In this document: positions 8,720-16,938 of the stretch, piece after piece
How the letters are laid out: every line of letters starts with the position of its first letter
Position numbering within the stretch: position 1 is the stretch's first letter
NCBI GenBank assembly: GCA_947446575.1
Contig: CANFHC010000015.1
Coordinates: 1-64,000, forward strand
DNA length: 64,000 nt
Direction: 5' to 3'
From: Bacteriovoracaceae bacterium
Lineage (GTDB): Bacteria > Bdellovibrionota > Bacteriovoracia > Bacteriovoracales > Bacteriovoracaceae
Notes under the pieces: generated by a model
Database searches by the model: none
Seen by the model: only the letters and a program-made list of their open reading frames with translations
Told to the model about the DNA's origin: nothing
Translations under genes and position numbers: made by a program

Positions 8720-9924
8720 TTTTTAGAAAAATCTTGGTCAACTCGGCTGAAGCCATTGTCGAAAATAAACTCCGCTCAGCGCTTACAATGCTTGGAATGA
8801 TTATAGGTGTAATGGCCGTGATCCTACTCGTTTCTGTCGGGACAGGAGCAAAACGTTATATCACTTCCGAGTTTGAAAGCTTAGGAACGAACGTTATTCT
8901 CATTCAGCCAGGAAAAACTGACAAAAAAAATTCCATGGGTCCTCCAGTTGCTTCTAGTAAAGGAAAGCTGACAATGGCCGACGTTGAGGCTTTGCAAAAA
9001 AATTCTCAAAGTTTATCTGCCGTTTCTGGTGTTATGTTTGGAGCAGGAGTTGTTAAAAATGAAAGCTCAACAAATAATTTAAATATTCTTGGGGCCAATG
9101 ATCAATTTAATCGTATTTTTAATATGACGATTATTGAAGGAAATTTTTTCTCAAGAGAAGATGAAGAAGCTGGAAGAAGAGTGGCAGTTCTTGGATATAC
9201 TATCAAAGAAAATCTTTTTGGTTCGGGAAATGCACTTGGAAAACTCGTTAAAGTTAACGAAAGTGAACACAGAGTTATTGGGGTAATCAAACCTACTGGA
9301 GATAAACTAGGCTTTAACATTGATGATATGGTTTTTATACCAACTAAATCGTCTCTGCGCTTATTTAATACCGATCGACTATTTGGTATTAGAGCTACAG
9401 CAAAATCGCGCTCAGGACTAGATGATGCGGTTAAAGAATTAACCGAAGTATTAAAAGAGCGCCATAATGGTGAAGAAGATTTCACTATCGTCACGCAGGT
9501 AACGATGATGGAAAGTATGAATACTATTTTAAACATGCTCACCTATGCTCTTGGGGCGATTGCCTTTATCTCAATGCTCGTTGGAGGTATTGGGATTATG
9601 AATATCATGCTCGTGTCTGTTACAGAAAGAACACGGGAAATTGGAATCAGACGCGCAGTTGGAGCTAGACGAAGTGATATTTTAAAGCAATTTATGATTG
9701 AAGCCGTGGTCATTTCTGTTTCGGGCGGACTTTTGGGAATTTTTATTTCACTCTTAATTACCTACACACTTTATTTTTTCATTCCAGGCTTTGATATGCG
9801 TCCTCCCTTTTGGATTATTCCTCCTTCATTTTTTCTCTCTTTTTTTACGGGAGTTATCTTTGGTGTATGGCCTGCGAGAAAGGCAGCTCATATTCAAACC
9901 ATAGATGCACTAAGGTACGAATAA
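8716..9924 (+). CDS. ABC transporter permease, MacB type
   Basis: A 402-residue FtsX/MacB-type permease: one membrane segment at about 20-40, a large periplasmic MacB_PCD domain at about 45-265, then three membrane segments near 275-300, 325-355 and 370-390. The motif TERTREIGIRRAVGAR between the second and third segments is typical. With the separate ATPase it equals a split MacB. Substrate class (macrolide, peptide, lipopeptide or siderophore) cannot be told. Its TAA shares one base with the next gene's ATG. Confidence 0.92.
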   Translation: MIFRKILVNSAEAIVENKLRSALTMLGMIIGVMAVILLVSVGTGAKRYITSEFESLGTNVILIQPGKTDKKNSMGPPVASSKGKLTMADVEALQKNSQSLSAVSGVMFGAGVVKNESSTNNLNILGANDQFNRIFNMTIIEGNFFSREDEEAGRRVAVLGYTIKENLFGSGNALGKLVKVNESEHRVIGVIKPTGDKLGFNIDDMVFIPTKSSLRLFNTDRLFGIRATAKSRSGLDDAVKELTEVLKERHNGEEDFTIVTQVTMMESMNTILNMLTYALGAIAFISMLVGGIGIMNIMLVSVTERTREIGIRRAVGARRSDILKQFMIEAVVISVSGGLLGIFISLLITYTLYFFIPGFDMRPPFWIIPPSFFLSFFTGVIFGVWPARKAAHIQTIDALRYE

Positions 9925-10985
9925 TGAAATTACTTACGTTTGCTCATCGAGGAGAGGCCCAAGCTTTTTTAGCAGCTTTTGTTTTTAAGCCTGTAGAATT
10001 TTTCTTTGATGGTCTTCTCAAAAGTGATGAATACTATTTATTAATCACCGGCGAAGGTCCGCACACCGCCAGTGAAAAAACGATTACGGTGCTTGCAAAG
10101 TTTAACGAAGAAATCACAGAAGTTTTAAATATCGGAGTTGCTGGAAGCTTAACAAATAAATTAAAAAAACAAGACCTTGTTTGGGTAAGAACAGCTTATG
10201 CTCATCATGCTGAACGACTAGAATTTAAATCGTTTTCAAGTTTAAATCCAAAAGACATGAAGTCCCCTAATGACTGCATGACTGCTTTTAGTCGCGTGCT
10301 TAGTAATGAAGAAAAAAAGAAACTTTCTCATTTTGCTAGTCTTGTTGATCGTGAACTTTGGGCTGTAGCATCAGCTGCTAATCTTTTCAAAATACCTTTT
10401 AGAGCACTTAAAATTATCTCCGATGACTTAACTCCAACGGAAGCCGATATCTGTAAATTCGTTAAAGAGGAAGCTCCCCTTTTTTCAGAAAAATTATTAA
10501 CTGAATTTAAAACTACAGAAACAGAAACGGAAGCACTAAAAGTACTCCCAATCGAAAAAGAAAATATTTTTCTTTCTGATAAAGCTTTTTATTTTACAAC
10601 TTCTCAAGAAAGAAAATTACAATCGATGCTGGACGGATTAAAATTAAAAGGAATCTCGCCTGAGTCCCTAATGAAAAATGAATCTATTCAAAAAATAAAA
10701 GAGACTGAAAAGTCTCCGAAAGATAAGACTCGTCTTTTATTGCTTTTTTTAGGCGATCAACTCAATCCTATCGCTGTAAAAATCAGAGCATCTCTTGAAG
10801 AAATACTTTCTCCTTTATCAGACGCTAAGATTACTTCTACATTTGATTCTGCTTTTGAGGATGATTGGTTAAACTTGAGCGTGCGCATTCAATCATCAAG
10901 AGATTTGGAAAAAGTAAAAAACTCCTTAAAAATATTTTCGTACGAAGACTTCAAAAAAATTCTAGATGGTCAATTCGATGTTTGA
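9924..10985 (+). CDS. nucleoside phosphorylase/nucleosidase-like protein with extra C-terminal domain
   Basis: A 353-residue protein. Residues 1 to about 190 resemble the MTA/SAH nucleosidase and futalosine hydrolase fold: RGEAQAF near the start (candidate catalytic acid), the glycine-rich NIGVAGSL, the purine-site DRELWAVASAA (Glu of the usual ME-E motif) and IISDD (catalytic Asp). So the key acids seem present. The remaining about 160 residues match nothing I recognise. The start at 9924 overlaps the permease stop by one base (TAATG), with AAGG upstream. Its position inside the efflux operon suggests it handles a purine-type metabolite linked to the pump or to the radical SAM protein that follows; this is inference. 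Confidence 0.65.
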   Translation: MKLLTFAHRGEAQAFLAAFVFKPVEFFFDGLLKSDEYYLLITGEGPHTASEKTITVLAKFNEEITEVLNIGVAGSLTNKLKKQDLVWVRTAYAHHAERLEFKSFSSLNPKDMKSPNDCMTAFSRVLSNEEKKKLSHFASLVDRELWAVASAANLFKIPFRALKIISDDLTPTEADICKFVKEEAPLFSEKLLTEFKTTETETEALKVLPIEKENIFLSDKAFYFTTSQERKLQSMLDGLKLKGISPESLMKNESIQKIKETEKSPKDKTRLLLLFLGDQLNPIAVKIRASLEEILSPLSDAKITSTFDSAFEDDWLNLSVRIQSSRDLEKVKNSLKIFSYEDFKKILDGQFDV

Positions 10986-12024
10986 AATTATTTATATTGA
11001 AAATCAATTAATCGATCATCCTAAAGTTTTAGAGATTTTAAAAAAGTATCCCAATTCAGAAATCAAAAAAATAAACAAAGTAGAAGATGTTTTTGGTAGA
11101 GTCAAAAAACCTTACTTGCAAAAACGCACGAACCTAAATTTATTTTTAGGTGAAAAAAAAGGACAACTCGTAAAGCTTGCTCCTCCTGCCTATGGTCTCT
11201 CTGGCGAACCTCATTACTATTTTGTCCATGCTTATAATTGCATCTATGAATGCAACTATTGTTACCTGCAAGGCTACTTCCATTCTCCAGATATAGTTTT
11301 ATATTTGAATCATGAAGAGATCGCGCTTGAAATAAAAAAAGTTGCCGTTGATTATCACGCAAAAAACCCCGAACACATTGTCTGGTTTCATGCCGGTGAA
11401 TATAGTGATTCCCTAGCTCTCACGAGTTTAAGTGGTGAACTTAATCATTATTTTAAACTTTTCCGCGAGCTTTCCAATTGCAATCTAGAACTCAGAACAA
11501 AATCAGTTAATATCAAAGAACTTTTAAAAGAGGAGCCGCTTTCAAATATTATAACAAGCTTCTCCTTGTCGCCAGCTCACCGAATTAAGAGCAACGACTT
11601 AAAAACGCCACCACTGAAAAGTCGCCTAGAGGCCATCAGAGAATTAAACGCAAAAGGTTTTCCTATTGGAATCCATTTTGATCCAATCATACATGATGAA
11701 CAATTTATTGAATCGTATGAAGAGCTAGCAGATCTGCTTTTAGAACATATTCCCGCTAATAAAATCCGCTATATCTCGCTTGGGGTCGTGCGTTTTACCA
11801 AAGAAGTTTACCAAAAAGTTCAACGAAATTACCCTGAGTCAGATTTATTGGCCCAAGAATTTGTGAGAAGTTTTGATAACAAAATCCGCTACAATCGTCC
11901 AATGCGGCTTTGGATGCTTCAAAAAGTAAAACAACAACTCGTCGATAGAGGTATTCCAGAAGAGCGTATTTATCTTTGTATGGAAGACACTGAATTGGAT
12001 CCAATGAATAAAACTAATGATTAA
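10978..12024 (+). CDS. spore photoproduct lyase-like radical SAM protein
   Basis: A 348-residue radical SAM enzyme with the cluster motif CxxxCxxC at C88, C92 and C95, followed by Y-L-Q-G-Y as in the SPL family, whose classical members repair the thymine spore photoproduct. Length matches Bacillus SplB (about 340). At the place where SplB has AACTSD with its hydrogen-donor Cys141, this protein has AGEYSD, that is Glu141, so the classical mechanism may not apply. The start at 10978 overlaps the previous gene by eight bases; an ATG four codons earlier is possible. The gene lies in an efflux operon of a bacterium with no sign of sporulation here. Confidence 0.82.
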   Translation: MFEIIYIENQLIDHPKVLEILKKYPNSEIKKINKVEDVFGRVKKPYLQKRTNLNLFLGEKKGQLVKLAPPAYGLSGEPHYYFVHAYNCIYECNYCYLQGYFHSPDIVLYLNHEEIALEIKKVAVDYHAKNPEHIVWFHAGEYSDSLALTSLSGELNHYFKLFRELSNCNLELRTKSVNIKELLKEEPLSNIITSFSLSPAHRIKSNDLKTPPLKSRLEAIRELNAKGFPIGIHFDPIIHDEQFIESYEELADLLLEHIPANKIRYISLGVVRFTKEVYQKVQRNYPESDLLAQEFVRSFDNKIRYNRPMRLWMLQKVKQQLVDRGIPEERIYLCMEDTELDPMNKTND

Positions 12025-12487
12025 AAATAAAGACCTTCAAGAATTTGGTTTTATCGTTTTAGATTTCCCACTAGAAGAAATAGTTCTCAAGTTATTAATC
12101 AAAAAATCTTGGAAAGAACTTGATCAGTACTTTTTAAATATTTCAAAACCCAATGGGCTGCTTAGAAATTTTCTCAATCAATACTTAGATTTTGCTACTC
12201 TAGAACATATTATTGCCATCAGAAGTGCTCCAGATGATGAAGACGGAATATGGCATGATGATGGCTCACGTTTTCTAGGATTTTCTCTTTCACTAAATCG
12301 CAACCATGAAAATATAATTGGTGGAGAACTGCATTTTAAGAAAAAAGAATCTACTCACACAGAAATATTCACGCCATTACCTTACGGGAAAATTGTCCTT
12401 TTTCTCTCCGGCATCCATGGTTATGAACACATGGTAAGTGCTGTAACAAGCCAAGAGAGAATCGTGATTGCTGGTTGGTGCAGTTAG
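12017..12487 (+). CDS. 2-oxoglutarate/Fe(II)-dependent oxygenase family protein
   Basis: A 156-residue protein with the double-stranded beta-helix iron motif: HDD in IWHDDGSRFLGFSL (His and Asp ligands), GGEL for the turn, and distal His in GYEHMVSAVTSQERIVIAGW, where the Arg would bind 2-oxoglutarate. This resembles the prolyl-4-hydroxylase-like 2OG-Fe(II) oxygenases. It overlaps the radical SAM gene by eight bases and ends the seven-gene operon. Substrate unknown; it could hydroxylate the same molecule handled by the neighbouring enzymes. Confidence 0.75.
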   Translation: MIKNKDLQEFGFIVLDFPLEEIVLKLLIKKSWKELDQYFLNISKPNGLLRNFLNQYLDFATLEHIIAIRSAPDDEDGIWHDDGSRFLGFSLSLNRNHENIIGGELHFKKKESTHTEIFTPLPYGKIVLFLSGIHGYEHMVSAVTSQERIVIAGWCS

Positions 12488-12866
12488 CTTCCGGTCCATT
12501 GATAGACCGACTCGCATGCCAGTAAAAAATACATAGATAAACTTTGTTGCATCTAAAAAGCTGACTCTCCATTTACTCTATGCGCAGCAGAACAAAATGG
12601 CACACTTCCTGCTTATCCTTAAGACCCAAGAGGCCTGCAATTGGTGATTTTAGTAGAACCCAAGTCGCTGCGCGCCCAACCAAAACGTTCATAGTTTCTT
12701 CAAAATCAATGTATTTTTGTGCTATTTTTGCTGTAAAATGATCGAGAATTTAGATCAGGGTCTCAACTTCTTTTTTGAAAGATAAATGCCTACTTGTCTT
12801 ATGGATTCTGGTCTGTTACATTGTCGTCTCTTTACATTAAATTTTATTAAGATATAAGGAATTTTT
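12488..12866. other. 379-bp intergenic region with a possible small minus-strand frame
   Basis: No confident gene. A weak hairpin (CGGTC/GACCG, about 12493-12510) follows the oxygenase gene. The middle holds a minus-strand frame described separately. The right end should carry the rpmB promoter: TTGTCG at 12821-12826 and TTATTA at 12844-12849, 17 bp apart, are the best -35/-10 candidates I can see. Confidence 0.4.
12573..12692 (-). CDS. possible 39-residue protein or gene remnant
   Basis: A minus-strand frame starts at ATG 12692, after a weak GAAGAA, and ends at TAA 12573. The frame stays open about 20 codons further upstream, without an ATG, to a TAA. The composition looks protein-like (…VGRAATWVLLKSPIAGLLG…), unlike random AT-rich DNA here. 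It might be a small protein or the 3' end of a decayed gene. I do not recognise it. Confidence 0.25.
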   Translation of the reverse strand: MNVLVGRAATWVLLKSPIAGLLGLKDKQEVCHFVLLRIE

Positions 12867-13100
12867 ATGGCACGCACATGTGACTTAACTGGTAAAAGAA
12901 GACAGGCTGGGAACAAAGTTTCTCACGCAAACAATAAAACAAAAACGAAGAAACAAGTTAATCTTCACTCTAAAAAAGTATTCGATCCAGAAACTAATTC
13001 TGTGATTAAACTTAGACTTTCAGCTTCTGCTATCAGAACGCTTGATAAAGTTGGTTCAATTTCTAAGTATGTTAGAAAAAACGCTCACCTTTTCGAATAA
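12867..13100 (+). CDS. rpmB: 50S ribosomal protein L28
   Basis: A 77-residue basic protein with the L28 hallmarks: start MARTCDLTGKRRQAGN, then VSHANNKTKTKKQVNL, then RLSASAIRTLDKVGSI. It belongs to the large subunit near the tRNA exit site. It has only one cysteine, so it is the zinc-free form. A TAAGGA ribosome site precedes the ATG. It is a single-gene unit closed by a strong terminator. Confidence 0.97.
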   Translation: MARTCDLTGKRRQAGNKVSHANNKTKTKKQVNLHSKKVFDPETNSVIKLRLSASAIRTLDKVGSISKYVRKNAHLFE

Positions 13101-13130
13101 TCTTTTAAACAAATTGCTTTGAAATAAAAA

Positions 13131-13160
13131 AGGCTTCCCATGGGAAGCCTTTCTTTTTTT
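13131..13160. terminator. bidirectional Rho-independent terminator between rpmB and the subtilisin gene
   Basis: A perfect 20-bp palindrome at 13131-13150 (stem AGGCTTCCCA paired with its complement) is followed by a run of T on the plus strand (TTCTTTTTTT) and preceded by AATAAAAA, which gives a T run on the minus strand. It can end both convergent genes. Confidence 0.92.
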
Positions 13161-13175
13161 ATGATCTAATTATTT

Positions 13176-14849
13176 CTACTGAACTTCTACGGCTTCAATT
13201 TTGTATCCCCATTTATTGATCGAACGATCTGAAATGAAGTTTAATTGAACTGTATTACCCTCGATAAAATCACTCGTGTAGTTATCTCCAGCACCTGAAA
13301 CTTTTTCCAGAGTCACACCAGCAGCATCAGCGATACGAACATAATCATATCCAGATTCAAGATCAAATTTTGTCACTTTTACGCGAACGTATTTTGCACC
13401 TGGAACAGTAATTGTTTTTGAAAGATTAGCATTCTCTTTATATGGATGTTCCGATTCAAAAACTTGATCTAACTTCACAACTCTCCAAGCATCATTCTTA
13501 GGTCCACTGCGCTCAGGTCTTGTATCTGTTAAAAGATTGTAAGCATCAATGCGAGAAGCCGTTATGGTTTTTCCGCGCAAAGCAGATACTGGCATTCCAG
13601 TCATCGTTAAACGCTCTTTTAGTGCTTCATGCGACATTCTTCCCTCTTTTGACAGAAGAAGGCCTAGCACTCCTGAAACATGTGGAGTTGCCATCGAAGT
13701 CCCTGACATAATTTCATATCCTCCACCTTTAACTGTTGAAAGAATATTGTGCCCTGGAGCTGCAATATGAACCGTGCTTCTTCCATATGAAGAAAAGTAA
13801 GCTAAATCGTTTTGAGCAGTAAGAGCTGCTACTGATACAATGTTTGGAATAACATAGCTTGCTGGATACGAAGGAGTTGTATCATTATTAGAAGAGCTGT
13901 TCCCAGCTGCGGCAGTAAAAATAATTCCTTTATCGCTAGCTTGCTTAATAGAATCAAAAAGGGCTTGAGAGAAACCACCGCCTCCCCAAGAATTGCTCAT
14001 TAGATCAACATTTAATCCCGTTGCATAATCAATAGACTTAACGGCCGCTTCAAGAGTTCCTGAACCACCACCATCTAAAAATTTTACGGGAATAATTGTA
14101 ACGTCGGCCATGACTCCCGCCACCCCCACTTTATTGTCATGGATAGCGCCGATTGTTCCGGCACAATGAGTTCCGTGTCCGTTATCATCCATTGCATTTT
14201 TTGTATCGTTTACAAAATTGTATCCGTGTTCTGAATCGATATTTCCTTTTAGATCTGGGTGAGTGTAATCAATTCCAGTGTCGATGATGGCAATGCGAAC
14301 ATTGCGTGATCCACGTGTGATGTCCCAAGCTTTAAGAGCGTTAACGTCTGCTCCTTCTACTCCAGCTTTTCCTTGTGGCTCATTTGATCCATTATTTTTT
14401 AATCCCCAAAGTTGACCAAAAGATGGGTCGTCTGGAAGGTTTGCCTCAACTTCATTGAAAGGTGAGCTTTCTAATTTTTTATGTGCACTCAATTTGTCTT
14501 TTGGCATAACTGCGGCTGTATAAATAAAGTTTGGTTCAGCATAAACAATATCTGGATTATATTTTAGAGCAGACAAAGTGTTTGTAAGAGATTTTTCATC
14601 TGCTATTTTTAATACATTTAATTTATCGTAAGAGAGTTTAATTTCTCTTTTATTCGATAGACCTAAAACAGAATTACTTTTTTTTGATAAAAAACTCTGG
14701 GCATTTACACCAGGCTTAAACTTAACAATGATTTCTCCTGGAACGTAGCGAGCGATCTCGCTTGCTTGAAGTCCTGGTGCGACTGAGGCCATGGCCCCGA
14801 CTGCTACACTCGTTAGCCCTAATAGCTTTTTACTTAGCGTCTTGTTCAT
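13176..14849 (-). CDS. secreted subtilisin-like serine protease (S8 family)
   Basis: A 557-residue pre-pro-protease: signal peptide about 1-29, an inhibitor-type propeptide (YVPGEIIVKFKP… to about 110), then the S8 catalytic domain with D190 (IIDTGIDY), H225 (GHGTHCAG), oxyanion Asn317 (AAGNSS) and S385 (SGTSMATPH). The last about 100 residues form a C-terminal beta domain of CUB or pre-peptidase type (ESGYDYVRI, DNYTSDFIEG). All catalytic residues are intact, so an active secreted protease is expected, fitting a predatory or scavenging lifestyle. A strong AAGGAGGG ribosome site lies upstream. Confidence 0.94.
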   Translation of the reverse strand: MNKTLSKKLLGLTSVAVGAMASVAPGLQASEIARYVPGEIIVKFKPGVNAQSFLSKKSNSVLGLSNKREIKLSYDKLNVLKIADEKSLTNTLSALKYNPDIVYAEPNFIYTAAVMPKDKLSAHKKLESSPFNEVEANLPDDPSFGQLWGLKNNGSNEPQGKAGVEGADVNALKAWDITRGSRNVRIAIIDTGIDYTHPDLKGNIDSEHGYNFVNDTKNAMDDNGHGTHCAGTIGAIHDNKVGVAGVMADVTIIPVKFLDGGGSGTLEAAVKSIDYATGLNVDLMSNSWGGGGFSQALFDSIKQASDKGIIFTAAAGNSSSNNDTTPSYPASYVIPNIVSVAALTAQNDLAYFSSYGRSTVHIAAPGHNILSTVKGGGYEIMSGTSMATPHVSGVLGLLLSKEGRMSHEALKERLTMTGMPVSALRGKTITASRIDAYNLLTDTRPERSGPKNDAWRVVKLDQVFESEHPYKENANLSKTITVPGAKYVRVKVTKFDLESGYDYVRIADAAGVTLEKVSGAGDNYTSDFIEGNTVQLNFISDRSINKWGYKIEAVEVQ

Positions 14850-15038
14850 TCTCCCTCCTTGGAGTAGCGGTTATTTCTTTCTTCCAATGCCTGGCAACGC
14901 CTGAGCATTAAAGTCAGCTTTTTCTAATTGGGTCTGTTTAAGCTTAAACTCAGGTTTTAAATTTCTCAGGTTTTTACGCAGAGGGTATTTTTTTCCGAAA
15001 AGAGGTCGTGCTTTATTTTTTCGCCAGAGATTGAGACA

Positions 15039-15836
15039 ATGATTTCTATGATACACAACGGCTCAACCGATCCTGTTCTTATTAAAAAAATCTCTCTCAA
15101 AATTTGGTCTCTCAGAGATGAGATTGAGTCACGCATTCAAGAAAAATTTGATAGCGGTACTGCCATTGATGAAGAAGGGATCATGCAGATTCGTGCGCAA
15201 TACACTCAAAAATCTTCAAGCGTTAATAATGTTCTTCCATTAAATGCAGCTGCTAATTTAGACACAGGCGAAGATGAAATGGCCGCCGCCATGGCCGCTG
15301 CTGAGGCAGAAGAAAATGGTGAAGCCCCCAAAGGGGAAACTCCTTCAGAAGAACCCCCTACTGAAACAGTGCCCGAAGTAGACAATGTTGTAAGCCTTGC
15401 TCCAGTTTCAAATATTGACCAAAATATTATAAGCATTAGTTTAGACGCTCCTAATATTCCAGAAGAGAAAATATCAAAGGGCAAAACAGTTCTGTCTGAA
15501 ATCAGCATGGAAAAAATGTTTTTCTTTTGCAACAAACCCTTCACTGAAGGTCAATCGATCGTTATTCAATTCTGCATTCCCAAATCATTTATCGTGAATG
15601 CCGATATTCTTTATTGCCGACCTTTTAATTTAAAAAGTAGAATAATTTCTCAAAATAATTACACTCACCGCGCTTTAATTCGTTTTAAGTTTTTAAAAGA
15701 AGGCGAAAGGGCCCTCCTACGCCAGTTCCTACAGTCTATTGAGCCTGACATTGGTAAAGTCGAGAAAAAAGCCGCTGCAAAAGAAGATAATGGTGGCGAA
15801 TCAGACTTTGGTGAATTGGATGATTTAGGTTTATAA
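15039..15836 (+). CDS. PilZ-like domain protein with acidic linker
   Basis: A 265-residue protein. The N-terminal about 75 residues are helical. An Ala/Glu/Pro-rich acidic linker spans about 80-120. From about 150 comes a beta-rich domain whose pattern (MFFFCNKPFTEGQSIVIQFCIP… then …HRALIRFKF…ERALLRQFL) resembles PilZ domains, but the RxxxR and D/NxSxxG c-di-GMP-binding motifs are not visible. If it is PilZ it is probably a non-binding variant. The ATG at 15039 and a second at 15048 are both possible. It precedes the DUF4340 gene on the same strand. Confidence 0.5.
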   Translation: MISMIHNGSTDPVLIKKISLKIWSLRDEIESRIQEKFDSGTAIDEEGIMQIRAQYTQKSSSVNNVLPLNAAANLDTGEDEMAAAMAAAEAEENGEAPKGETPSEEPPTETVPEVDNVVSLAPVSNIDQNIISISLDAPNIPEEKISKGKTVLSEISMEKMFFFCNKPFTEGQSIVIQFCIPKSFIVNADILYCRPFNLKSRIISQNNYTHRALIRFKFLKEGERALLRQFLQSIEPDIGKVEKKAAAKEDNGGESDFGELDDLGL

Positions 15837-15894
15837 AACCCTCTTATTTGTTTATCATTAGATTAGCCAAAACTCTTATGCTCCTGGGGATCTA

Positions 15895-16938
15895 ATGTCT
15901 AAGCGTAAAATCGCCTCTAACACCATTCTCTTTTTCTTTTTTATCCTAGTGGGTATTACGGCCCTTTTATCAGACATGTTTCAAAACCCTATTAAAACTG
16001 GTCCACAAATGATAGATCAAGCTAAGCTTTTTCCAGCGAATGATCTTAAAGATATAAACCGCCTATCGCTTAAAAATAAATCAGGTGAATATCTGTTCGA
16101 GAGAAAAGAAAACAATCAAATTACTCCTTGGCATATGGTTACTCCAAAAGATATTTCAGCTAATTCTCTGTTTATAGAAAAACTTTTTACTTCACTGGAA
16201 ACCATGAAAGTTATTAAAGTTTTTCCTGATGAAAAAATCAATAATTCTAACTTCTCAATTGATAAACCAACTTCAACTCTTTCACTATTTGATAAAAATG
16301 GTCGTGTGATTACACTTCTTGTTGGACTCATGAATACTATCGATAATTCAACTTATTTAAAAATTCAAGGACGCAGTGGAATATATCATGTTGAAGCTCC
16401 TGCAGTATCTTTAGAAAATGCAACGATCTTAAATTTAATAGAATCTCAAATAATCTCCATTGATATGGAAACGATCGTTGGGTTTAAAATTTTTCAAAGC
16501 AATCACAAAAATTCGATGCCCACTTTAGAATTTAAAAAGAAAAACGGAGCTTGGAGTGATCGTGAAGGCAATTTGTTATCAGTTGAAAAAATTGATGATT
16601 ATTTCCAAGAACTCTCAAATTTAAAAAGCAGTTTTATTATTGATAAACAAACTGAATCTCAAAAAAGACAAATCAGTAATCTTGCGCACAATGCATCTTA
16701 TATAGTTTCAGTCGAAGACAATAAAGGAAATACCATAGATTACAATATCAGCAGTCTAATTCGGGACTTAAGCGATATTGATTTAAAAAACGAAGAGTAC
16801 TTTGTTGTGACTATTTCCAACAATTCAACATCGTATGTAGTGAAAAAAGAATTTTTCGAACTCTTTAATAAAAAAACGGACTCACTTAAAACGGTGGCTT
16901 TTCCAACTGCTCCAGCACCAGTTCCAGCAAAAGATTAA
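15895..16938 (+). CDS. DUF4340 membrane-anchored protein
   Basis: A 347-residue protein with one N-terminal membrane segment (about 9-27, TILFFFFILVGITALL) and a periplasmic part with the DUF4340 pattern: short alternating beta-strands such as INRLSLKNKSGEYLFERK, WHMVTPKDISANS, VGLMNTIDNSTYLKIQG. DUF4340 proteins often accompany GldG/ABC gliding or export genes; none is adjacent here. The start has TGGGGAT upstream. The 3' end overlaps the convergent HD-GYP gene by four bases. Confidence 0.75.
   Translation: MSKRKIASNTILFFFFILVGITALLSDMFQNPIKTGPQMIDQAKLFPANDLKDINRLSLKNKSGEYLFERKENNQITPWHMVTPKDISANSLFIEKLFTSLETMKVIKVFPDEKINNSNFSIDKPTSTLSLFDKNGRVITLLVGLMNTIDNSTYLKIQGRSGIYHVEAPAVSLENATILNLIESQIISIDMETIVGFKIFQSNHKNSMPTLEFKKKNGAWSDREGNLLSVEKIDDYFQELSNLKSSFIIDKQTESQKRQISNLAHNASYIVSVEDNKGNTIDYNISSLIRDLSDIDLKNEEYFVVTISNNSTSYVVKKEFFELFNKKTDSLKTVAFPTAPAPVPAKD

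Noticed and set aside
12369-12572. 67-codon minus-strand frame antisense to the oxygenase gene
   Set aside because: Over half of it is antisense to a well-supported gene, and its composition (many Cys, His and Gln) is typical of a shadow frame.
12598-12614. Sigma-54-like TGGCACA-N4-CTGCT
   Set aside because: It deviates from the consensus at two important positions, lies about 270 bp from rpmB, a gene not expected to use sigma-54, and overlaps the candidate minus-strand frame.
14871-15056. 61-codon basic minus-strand frame upstream of the subtilisin gene
   Set aside because: It needs a GTG start without a ribosome site, overlaps the start of the PilZ-like gene and has no recognisable features. 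It cannot be excluded but is not supported.
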